From Pseudomonadota bacterium (GTDB lineage: Bacteria; Myxococcota_A; UBA9042; GCA-2863065): DNA of 57,976 bases. Within the stretch, counting starts at the first letter, position 1. Every line of letters begins with the position of its first letter. The position numbers and the translations under genes were made by a program. This document shows, piece by piece, positions 51,550 to 57,976 of this stretch. The notes below the pieces were generated by a model. That model saw only the letters and a program-made list of their open reading frames with translations, did no database searches and had not been told where the DNA came from. The stretch spans positions 1 through 57,976 of the forward strand of contig CANMLD010000005.1 of assembly GCA_947498315.1 (NCBI GenBank). Reading direction: 5' to 3'.

Positions 51550-52161
51550 ATGCCCGACGTCGAGCCCATCACCGGCCCATTCCCCTGCGCCGCTCCTGCA
51601 CCCAAGCTCGCCACTCACGAGCGCGGATGGCGGTCCTCCATCCTGCTTTGCCTCGTGACCGCCCTGACTGTCTGCGCTGCGGCTCCTGCGAGCGCGGTCC
51701 AGATCTCACGCGGCAAGTGGAGCTTCGGCCTGTCTGGCTCCGGCGGCTCGCGGTCTGCCGGCGTCGGCTTGGGCGTTGGCTATGTCGTGGTCGACGGGCT
51801 CGTGCCGTCCATCAGCGTCAGCTACGGCTGGAACGGCTTCGATAGCGGCGACAGCCACCGGCTCGAGACCGCTCTAGAGCTGCGCTACTACCTCTTCCAG
51901 AACCACATCGTCGCGCCCTTCATCTACGCCGACACCAGCCACGTCTATCTGGCCTTTCGAGGCGGTGTAAACGAGGACCACAACTTCTTCAGCACGGGCG
52001 GAGGCCTTGGGATCGCGTTCTTCGTCGGTCAAAATGCGGCTTTCTCCTTCCGAGGCGGGGTTGGAACCTGGCTCGGGGCCGAACAGTCGCTCTTCGACCG
52101 CGGCATCCTAGAAGAAGCACCCATCTTCGAGTACGGCTTCGGCTTCTCGTTCTTCTTGTAG
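51550..52161 (+). CDS. Small outer-membrane beta-barrel protein
   Basis: About 204 residues from ATG 51550. The signal peptide is preceded by a long n-region and ends at A-S-A near residue 50. The mature protein shows eight or so amphipathic strands (G-K-W-S-F-G-L-S-G, G-V-G-L-G-V-G-Y-V-V, S-I-S-V-S-Y-G-W, L-E-L-R-Y-Y-L-F, G-L-G-I-A-F-F) and ends F-G-F-S-F-F-L, with the aromatic last residue region typical of Bam-inserted barrels. OmpA/OmpW-like small barrel; no specific function. Convergent with the next small gene. Confidence 0.82.
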   Translation: MPDVEPITGPFPCAAPAPKLATHERGWRSSILLCLVTALTVCAAAPASAVQISRGKWSFGLSGSGGSRSAGVGLGVGYVVVDGLVPSISVSYGWNGFDSGDSHRLETALELRYYLFQNHIVAPFIYADTSHVYLAFRGGVNEDHNFFSTGGGLGIAFFVGQNAAFSFRGGVGTWLGAEQSLFDRGILEEAPIFEYGFGFSFFL

Positions 52162-52177
52162 AGACGCCTTGGGCGCG

Positions 52178-52459
52178 TCAGGACTCGATGCGGATGATCG
52201 TCCGCTCGTGCTCATATAGGTGCTTCTTACGTCGTCGCGAGCGGAGCGACGGCACCGCCTCTTCGAGCGCCGTCGCGTGGGGATCGACGACCGGATCGGT
52301 GAACACCCCATGGCGTTCGCCGGGTTCGAAGGGAGGCAGCTCTGGCTCGGGCTCGGTCGTCTCCCACGACGCGAGCGGGTCTTGGGCGCGCCTCGGCGCA
52401 CCGTAACCGGGTAGCAGCACCAAGTTGGTCTCGAGCTCGCCGGGCATCTTCTTGCGCAT
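52178..52459 (-). CDS. Small hypothetical protein
   Basis: 93 residues from ATG 52459. Acidic Pro/Glu-rich middle (T-E-P-E-P-E-L-P-P-F-E-P-G-E) and a basic C-terminus (S-R-R-R-K-K-H). No domain recognised. Composition and position between two genes support it; a longer in-frame extension to 52642 is Arg-rich and overlaps the divergent gene, so it was not used. Confidence 0.5.
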   Translation of the reverse strand: MRKKMPGELETNLVLLPGYGAPRRAQDPLASWETTEPEPELPPFEPGERHGVFTDPVVDPHATALEEAVPSLRSRRRKKHLYEHERTIIRIES

Positions 52460-52587
52460 GGCGGGATCCAACCACGTCGTTGCGCTGTGAGCAAGGAGAG
52501 CACCGCACACCTGACGAGGATTCCGGCTTGAAGTGGCGCAAAATGAGGTTCGGTGCACTCGAACCCGAGCGCGGTTATAGTCGCGTC

Positions 52588-54510
52588 GTGTCATCGCGCG
52601 TCCGAGCGGTCGTGTGGGCCCTCGGCTGGGCTCTCTTCGCATGGGGCTTACTCGGGTCCTTGACCCCTGAGCTCGAAGCCAACGCCGACACGGAGCGCGA
52701 CGTCCTGAGGGCGCTCTTACTCATCGACCACGGCATCCTCCCCGCTACCGGGCCCGCCATTGACTACCTCCCCGTGGCGTTGCCGCCGACGTGGTACTTC
52801 CTCGTGGCGCCGATGACTCTCGTCTGGCGTAGCCTAGAGGCCATCCACACCTTCCACGTCCTCGTACTGATGGTCGGCCTCGTCGCCATTGCCGCGTGGC
52901 GCGGCCCGGAGCGCCCACCCACCAGCAACCCACCCACCGGTGCCCCACCCACCGGTGCCCAAACGGGTCACAGCGGCCCTCGTGGCGCGCTCACTATCGG
53001 CGTGTTGCTCGGTACCGCCTACGTCCCCGAGGTGCTCGCCTCCGTTTGGCACAACGGCCTCGTCCCCGGGATCTCCGCGCTCTGGGTCGCCGCCTTGCTC
53101 AGAACGGACAGCTCGCCACCCATCCGGGCCGCGTGGGCGCTCGCCGCTGCGTTCTCGTGCTCTGCACTGCTCGTTCAACTCCATGTCGTCTCCGCGCTGA
53201 CCTTCCTAGCCCCGGCCCTCATCCTCGCGGTACGACTGAGGCGAGACGGCGCAGCAATCGCCTGGCCCGCGCACCTCGTGACTCTCCTGGTACTAGGCGC
53301 TTTGGCCGCGACCACGCTCTCTCTCCTCTGGGGCCTCGACCTCGAGCGCGCGTCGGCGATCATGGAAGCTCGCACTTCGAGCGAAGCCTCCTGGCTGAGC
53401 TCCCTCGGCGCCGCCACCCTGCGCCTGTCCGAGCTACTGACCCCCAACATCATGAAAGATATCGCCCCCGTCGGCGCGGTCTGGCTCGCTCTGGCAGCCG
53501 TCGGAGCCTTCTCCGCCCGGGCTGGGGCATCTCGTGCCTTGCGCCTCGCCTTGAGTGTGTCTGTCTTCACTGGCCTCGCTGGCGCTGCCATGCTCTCGAG
53601 ACTCGACCCCGCTCCCCGCTACTTTGGCCCCTCACTATGGGCCGTCGTCGGTCTCGCGGCGCTCGGCGCACGCGCCATCGCCGCTCGATTCACTCCGCGA
53701 GAGCACGCTCTGAAGGCGAACACCCGCGCGGGCGTCTGGCTCGCCCTGGCCGCACTGGCGCTTTGGCCGCTCGGGCGCCCCGCCGCCGGTGAAGCGTTGC
53801 GAGAGACCGCCATCCCGAGCTTGCGGGAACAGGCGACCCTCGCTGCCATCTTGCGGGACGACTATGGAGCAGGCCTCAACGACCTCGACCGACTCCACGG
53901 CCCGGTGATGAACGGCCTGTCCGCGATGCGCCTGCAAGCAGTGCTCGCCCTTTGGCCCGTTGCCGGCGAGGACCGGGGCGAGGCAGACGCCTTCCTCTAT
54001 GCTGGCCCCGCTGACTTCCCAGCCCCCGCGTCCCTGACGGACGAGCGTCAGGTTACCGGTGGCAGCGATCGCGACTGGCTCATAGGCCGCATGGTCGCTA
54101 GCTCGCGGCTGCTCTCCGCCCACGTCGCTGGACGTCGCTGCACCATCGGATGGCCGCAGCGGTGGTCCGCCCTCGAGGCCGACGAGCTTCGTCCTTTTGG
54201 ACTTCGCGCCGGCGCGAGCGTCGAGTCGTGTCGCTCCCGTCGGCCAGGAGCCGAAGCGGCCCCATTGGTCCTCGAACTCGAGGTCCTCGCGACGCGGTCG
54301 ACGCTGGTGCTCGGATGGTTCGACGTCGTTCGACATCGGCCGGAGCATGCACGCGTCACACTCGCCCCTGGACCTGGGACGCTGACCCGCCTCGACGGGC
54401 CCCTTTGGAGGGACCTCGCGGGCTGGACCTTAGAAGTGCAAACCGCGCCGGCTCGTGTCAGGCTGGCGATCACGCCGGTAGAGACCCTCTCGACCGTGGA
54501 GCTGTACTAG
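52588..54510 (+). CDS. GT-C-like integral membrane glycosyltransferase
   Basis: About 640 residues from GTG 52588. Ten or more membrane helices occupy the first 430 residues. The first periplasmic loop has N-A-D-T-E-R-D-V-L-R-A, matching the acidic-residue loop of ArnT/PMT-type GT-C enzymes that use polyprenyl-linked sugars, and G-P-A-I-D-Y-L-P-V follows. A soluble C-terminal domain covers about 440-640. A Pro-Thr-Gly-Ala repeat (P-P-T-G-A-P-P-T-G-A, DNA repeat near 52930-52965) sits between helices. Likely modifies an envelope glycan or protein; donor and acceptor unknown. Followed by the AAA gene after 77 bases. Confidence 0.7.
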   Translation: MSSRVRAVVWALGWALFAWGLLGSLTPELEANADTERDVLRALLLIDHGILPATGPAIDYLPVALPPTWYFLVAPMTLVWRSLEAIHTFHVLVLMVGLVAIAAWRGPERPPTSNPPTGAPPTGAQTGHSGPRGALTIGVLLGTAYVPEVLASVWHNGLVPGISALWVAALLRTDSSPPIRAAWALAAAFSCSALLVQLHVVSALTFLAPALILAVRLRRDGAAIAWPAHLVTLLVLGALAATTLSLLWGLDLERASAIMEARTSSEASWLSSLGAATLRLSELLTPNIMKDIAPVGAVWLALAAVGAFSARAGASRALRLALSVSVFTGLAGAAMLSRLDPAPRYFGPSLWAVVGLAALGARAIAARFTPREHALKANTRAGVWLALAALALWPLGRPAAGEALRETAIPSLREQATLAAILRDDYGAGLNDLDRLHGPVMNGLSAMRLQAVLALWPVAGEDRGEADAFLYAGPADFPAPASLTDERQVTGGSDRDWLIGRMVASSRLLSAHVAGRRCTIGWPQRWSALEADELRPFGLRAGASVESCRSRRPGAEAAPLVLELEVLATRSTLVLGWFDVVRHRPEHARVTLAPGPGTLTRLDGPLWRDLAGWTLEVQTAPARVRLAITPVETLSTVELY

Positions 54511-54587
54511 AGAGTGCGGCGTCGATACTCAAGGGCTTCGGCTGCACTCGTCATCGCGACTCCGAATGTAGACAGGGACGGAAGCTG

Positions 54588-56831
54588 ATGGCCAAACGAC
54601 GCGAGCCCCTCGACCTCGACTCTCCGAGCGCCACCACGCCGGGCTCTTCTCAGGGCCCGGGCGACGCCGACTCCTACGACGCCGTACCGTCCGCACACCT
54701 GACCGATCGCCTGGTGGAGCTCGAGCTGCGGCTCAGAGCGCTCATCCTGGAACGTCGAAGCGAGTCCGAGCGTCTCGGCACGGCCTTCCCCCTGCCGCCG
54801 GCCGCACCGGCCCTCGACGATCCGGACGCCCTACGCGCCGAAGCCGGTGAGCTCGGTGCTCGGATCACGTCGCGTGTCTCAACAACCCAAGCCATGCCGC
54901 CCCTTCTCGCCCTCGCAGAACGCTTCTCGCTCGACGCACACCAGCGAGATGCCCTCTTGATCGCGGCCGCGCCATCCATCGACAGTCGATTCGCGCGATA
55001 TTACGCAGCGTTACACCCGACGCACGCGCCTGAACCCACGGTCGACCTCTGCCTCTCGCTCTGGACTGACACCGTCAGCGAGCGCCTCTCTCTTCGGCGA
55101 GTCTTCCGAGAAGGCGGGAGGCTTTCGGAGAGCCATCTACTGCTGATCGACCGCGACCGCGCCCTTCATGGTGACAGCTTCCTGAACCTCGCTCTGCGGC
55201 CGAGCGAGAGAGCGCTCGAATGGCTCCTCGGCGAGACGGGCCTCGACGCTCAGCTTCGGAGCCATACCCAGCTCATCGACCCGACCATCGGACTCGACGC
55301 CGCCGTGTTACCCGAGGGGCTGAGGGCGTCGATCGACGCGCTCATCGCCCACCATGCCGAATACCGCGACCTCCTCACCTCCTCCGGCCTGAGCGCCCGC
55401 ATCACGCATGGCAGGGGCATCGTCATGGCGTTCATCGGTCCGCCGGGTACCGGCAAGACCTTCACTGCAGAAGCGGTGGCGAAGGAGCTGGGTAAGCGGC
55501 TCCTCGTGGTCGACCCGGCCCAGGTGCTCAGCCCTAAGCAGCCGGTGGAGGTGAACCTCGCTGGCCTCTTCCGTGAAGCGCATCTGCAGAACGCCGTCGT
55601 GTTCTTCGATGAGTGTGAGTCCCTGCTCGGCCATCGGCTCGCGAGCGGCTCTTCGGGCCTAGCGCCAACCGTCCTTGCGGCGATGGAGCGCTTCGATGGC
55701 GTAATCATCCTCGCCACCAACCTCCCCCAACTCCTCGACGAAGCGGTCGACCGCCGTCTCCTTCTTCGAGCGGTCTTCGAGATCCCGAGCGTCTCCTTGC
55801 GACGCCGGCTCTGGGAGTCGCACTTGCCGTCTGGCCTTCTCCGTGCGCCTGACGTCTCGACGGATCGCCTCGCTGCCGACTTCGAGCTCACGGGCGGCCA
55901 CATCAAGAACGCCGTGCTCGTCGCGGTGAACCGCGCTCTCGGTCGAACGGAGCGCCCCATTGCGCTGACACACGCCGACCTAGAGACCGCTGCACGCTCC
56001 CAGATCCGCGCCCGTATCAGTGAATATGCCGAACGAACGGCCACGCCACTGCGCCTGTCTGACATGGTCCTCCCCACCGAAGCCGCCGATCAGATCGCGG
56101 AGATCCTCGCCGCCGCTCGATGCCGCAGTGTGGTGTTCCAGGAATGGGGCTTCGCCAAGAAGCTGACGAAGGGGCGTGGGCTGTCAGCCCTGTTCGACGG
56201 TGAACCCGGCACTGGGAAGACGCTGTGCGCCGAGATCTTGGCGGCCGAGCTCGGCCTCGTGCTGTACCGGATAAACGTCGCCAACGTGGTGAGTAAGTAC
56301 ATCGGAGAGACCGAGAAGAACCTGACGCGGGTCTTTCAGGAGGCTGAAAACGCCCGCTGCTTGCTCCTCTTCGATGAGGCCGACGCCCTTTTCGGGCAGC
56401 GGACCGAGATGAAGACGGCCAACGACAAGTACGCGAACATGGAGATCAACGTGCTCCTCCAGCTCGTCGAGCGCCATGAAGGGATCGTGGTCCTCACGAC
56501 CAACCTGAAGAAGGGCATCGACAAGGCCTTCGAGCGCCGAATCTCCTATAAGGTCTACTTTCCTTTTCCAGAACCGGAATATCGAGAGCGTATCTGGCGG
56601 GACCTCCTCCCGAAAGAAGCGCCTCTCTCGACAGATGTCGATTTCTGGGTGCTCGGGCAGTCTTTCGAGCTGTCTGGAGGCAGCATCAAGAACGCGCTTT
56701 TACGCGCTGCCTACCGTGCTGCAGCGGCCTCCCGGCCCATCGCCATGGAGGATCTTCTGTCGGCTGCGAAGTACGAATGTGCCGCCGCAGGGAAGTTGTA
56801 CCGCGTTGTGAGCGTAGACGAGTTCGGCTAG
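54588..56831 (+). CDS. Double AAA ATPase
   Basis: About 747 residues from ATG 54588. The N-terminal about 280 residues are mainly alpha-helical, with a winged-helix-like region. First AAA domain: Walker A G-P-P-G-T-G-K-T near 285, Walker B V-V-F-F-D-E-C-E near 337, sensor A-T-N near 380, R-R-L-L-L-R. Second: G-E-P-G-T-G-K-T near 540, L-L-L-F-D-E-A-D near 590, sensor T-T-N, F-E-R-R. The second domain strongly resembles the AAA proteins that accompany extracellular contractile injection systems and similar remodelling ATPases. No sheath, tube or spike gene is in the window, so that link stays open. An ATP-driven protein remodeller in the cytoplasm. Confidence 0.88.
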   Translation: MAKRREPLDLDSPSATTPGSSQGPGDADSYDAVPSAHLTDRLVELELRLRALILERRSESERLGTAFPLPPAAPALDDPDALRAEAGELGARITSRVSTTQAMPPLLALAERFSLDAHQRDALLIAAAPSIDSRFARYYAALHPTHAPEPTVDLCLSLWTDTVSERLSLRRVFREGGRLSESHLLLIDRDRALHGDSFLNLALRPSERALEWLLGETGLDAQLRSHTQLIDPTIGLDAAVLPEGLRASIDALIAHHAEYRDLLTSSGLSARITHGRGIVMAFIGPPGTGKTFTAEAVAKELGKRLLVVDPAQVLSPKQPVEVNLAGLFREAHLQNAVVFFDECESLLGHRLASGSSGLAPTVLAAMERFDGVIILATNLPQLLDEAVDRRLLLRAVFEIPSVSLRRRLWESHLPSGLLRAPDVSTDRLAADFELTGGHIKNAVLVAVNRALGRTERPIALTHADLETAARSQIRARISEYAERTATPLRLSDMVLPTEAADQIAEILAAARCRSVVFQEWGFAKKLTKGRGLSALFDGEPGTGKTLCAEILAAELGLVLYRINVANVVSKYIGETEKNLTRVFQEAENARCLLLFDEADALFGQRTEMKTANDKYANMEINVLLQLVERHEGIVVLTTNLKKGIDKAFERRISYKVYFPFPEPEYRERIWRDLLPKEAPLSTDVDFWVLGQSFELSGGSIKNALLRAAYRAAAASRPIAMEDLLSAAKYECAAAGKLYRVVSVDEFG

Positions 56832-56869
56832 CGTCTCGGCCCGACGCCTCTAAATGAGGAGGGCGACGC

Positions 56870-57787
56870 TTGGATCCCATCACTTTCGACCAGCTTCACG
56901 TGTTCTTGACCATCGTCGAGACTGGCAGCTTCTCCGCGGCTGCGCGGCGCCTTAGGCGCGCTCAGTCGGCGGTCAGTTACGCCATCGCAAACCTCGAGCG
57001 TCTCCTGAGCGTCGAACTCTTCGACCGGTCCACCAGAACGCCGACCGTCACTGCCGTCGGACGGGCGCTGATTCCGGATTCGCGTTCTATCATCGCCCGC
57101 GTCCGCGAGCTCGAGTCTCACGCCCGGGCCCTGTCGGGTGGTCTCGAACCGAGAGTCGCGCTGGCGGTCGATGGGCTCTTTCCCGTCGAGCCCATCCTCA
57201 AGTCACTCTCGGCATTTCGCGATCAGTTCCCCCTCGTGCAGGTTGGTTTCTACAGCGAGATGCTCGGCGGCGTTGTCCACCATTTGGCGGAGGACCGCTG
57301 CGACTTCGGCATATCGACGCCGCTTCTAACGGAAGTCGAGGGCTACTCGTGGACCTATCTTACAGACGTGGAGCTCATCGCGGTCGTCTCGCGAGATCAT
57401 GTCCTTGCGAAGCTCGGCAGACCCTCCACACACGCCGATCTCCACAGCCACACCCAGCTCGTCATCACGGACCGTTCGCCCCTAACCGAAGGCCGTGACT
57501 TTGGCGTCATCTCCGGTTCGACGTGGCGGCTCGCCGACTTGCAGAGCAAGCTCTCTTGCCTCCTGCAGGGGCTCGGTTGGGGCAGTATGCCTCGGCACAC
57601 GGTGGCGAGCGATCTCGAGAGCGGCCGCCTCGTCCAGCTCGCGATCGAGGGCCAGGAGCCTGCAGTGTTAGCCCCCATGGCGCTCGTCCATCGCCGTGGC
57701 TACCAACCGGGCCCAGCGGCCGAGTGGCTTCTCGACCACCTGAAGCGAACGATCGCCGAGCACTGCCCGCCAAGTCGTCCGCTCTGA
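56870..57787 (+). CDS. LysR-type transcriptional regulator
   Basis: 305 residues. TTG 56870 is set by a GAGGAGG ribosome site seven bases upstream. The N-terminal winged helix has F-x-x-I-V-E-T-G-S-F-S-A-A-A-R-R-L-R-R-A-Q-S-A-V-S-Y-A-I, the standard LysR pattern, and residues about 90-295 form the effector-binding domain. It lies 38 bases after the AAA gene in the same direction. Target genes are unknown; its own upstream operon or the gene entering from the right edge are candidates. Confidence 0.93.
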   Translation: MDPITFDQLHVFLTIVETGSFSAAARRLRRAQSAVSYAIANLERLLSVELFDRSTRTPTVTAVGRALIPDSRSIIARVRELESHARALSGGLEPRVALAVDGLFPVEPILKSLSAFRDQFPLVQVGFYSEMLGGVVHHLAEDRCDFGISTPLLTEVEGYSWTYLTDVELIAVVSRDHVLAKLGRPSTHADLHSHTQLVITDRSPLTEGRDFGVISGSTWRLADLQSKLSCLLQGLGWGSMPRHTVASDLESGRLVQLAIEGQEPAVLAPMALVHRRGYQPGPAAEWLLDHLKRTIAEHCPPSRPL

Positions 57788-57838
57788 CCATCTCCGGCGC
57801 TACGTCTGCGCTCGGTGAGAGAAGCGGACGTTCTTGGG

Positions 57839-57976
57839 TTAGCGTGGCGCGACGAGAGCATGGAAAGAGAAGCGCCTGACCACATCTTCACCGTCCTCTC
57901 GGCCGACGAGGACCAACACGGGCGCAACGCCGTTGGTGTAGATGGCCTCGACATCCGATGCATCTCGCAAGCCGAG
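57839..57976 (-). CDS. C-terminal end of a gene entering from the right edge
   Basis: Minus-strand frame with 45 codons before a TAA at 57839, protein-like throughout (D-V-E-A-I-Y-T-N-G-V-A-P-V-L-V-L-V-G-R-E-D-G, ending F-H-A-L-V-A-P-R). The start lies outside the window. Convergent with the LysR gene. No family can be assigned from this piece. Confidence 0.6.
   Translation of the reverse strand, partial: LGLRDASDVEAIYTNGVAPVLVLVGREDGEDVVRRFSFHALVAPR

Noticed and set aside
54588..56831. A contractile injection system locus
   Set aside because: Apart from the AAA ATPase no sheath, tube, spike or baseplate protein is encoded nearby.

Overview
The window is high-GC, densely coded DNA from what looks like a member of the Myxococcota or a related deltaproteobacterial lineage. 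This is inferred from protein style: acidic Asp/Ser/Thr-rich lipoproteins, Cys-rich and MopE-type metal-binding motifs, arrays of thrombospondin type-3 (TSP3) calcium repeats, MYXO-CTERM-like tails (Cys, hydrophobic helix, Arg cluster), ferritin-like lipoprotein and PPC-like domains, and frequent GTG/TTG starts. No rRNA, tRNA or CRISPR array was seen.

Layout. 1-5106: a frameshifted ferritin-like lipoprotein at the edge, a small membrane protein, then a leftward operon FKBP isomerase - 3-oxoacid CoA-transferase A and B - CPBP membrane protease, facing a Nudix hydrolase. 5409-10896: secreted and surface proteins (Cys-rich lipoprotein, von Willebrand A lipoprotein, phosphodiester glycosidase with golvesin-like domain, Cys repeats and a MYXO-CTERM-like tail). 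10897-13709: a gene graveyard with pieces resembling a serine recombinase, HypD and an AbiEi antitoxin, plus a truncated second copy of the end of the neighbouring giant gene; within it sits an intact Doc toxin / AbrB-type antitoxin pair with a 25-bp palindromic operator.

13710-31062: the most striking part, a leftward operon of three genes joined by ATGA overlaps. The first encodes a stand-alone outer-membrane barrel. The other two are giant paralogues (about 2740 residues) in which a secreted TSP3 protein ending in a sorting-type tail is fused in frame to a second signal-peptide-like segment, a barrel of the same family, more TSP3 repeats and an OmpA peptidoglycan-binding domain.

31202-46736: a membrane GAF-GGDEF diguanylate cyclase, lipoproteins, an Hsp70 lacking its lid, a Slt-type lytic transglycosylase, a very Gly-rich MopE lipoprotein, a PucC-family transporter overlapping a Dam-type methylase tail to tail, and an unrecognised protein. 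46774-50828: a complete homogentisate operon (hpd-hmgA-fah-maiA) turning 4-hydroxyphenylpyruvate into fumarate and acetoacetate; the CoA-transferase near the left end could activate acetoacetate, although the two operons are far apart. 50829-51549 is non-coding and filled with structured repeats. 51550-57976: an outer-membrane protein, a GT-C-like membrane protein, a double AAA ATPase, a LysR regulator and the end of an unknown gene.
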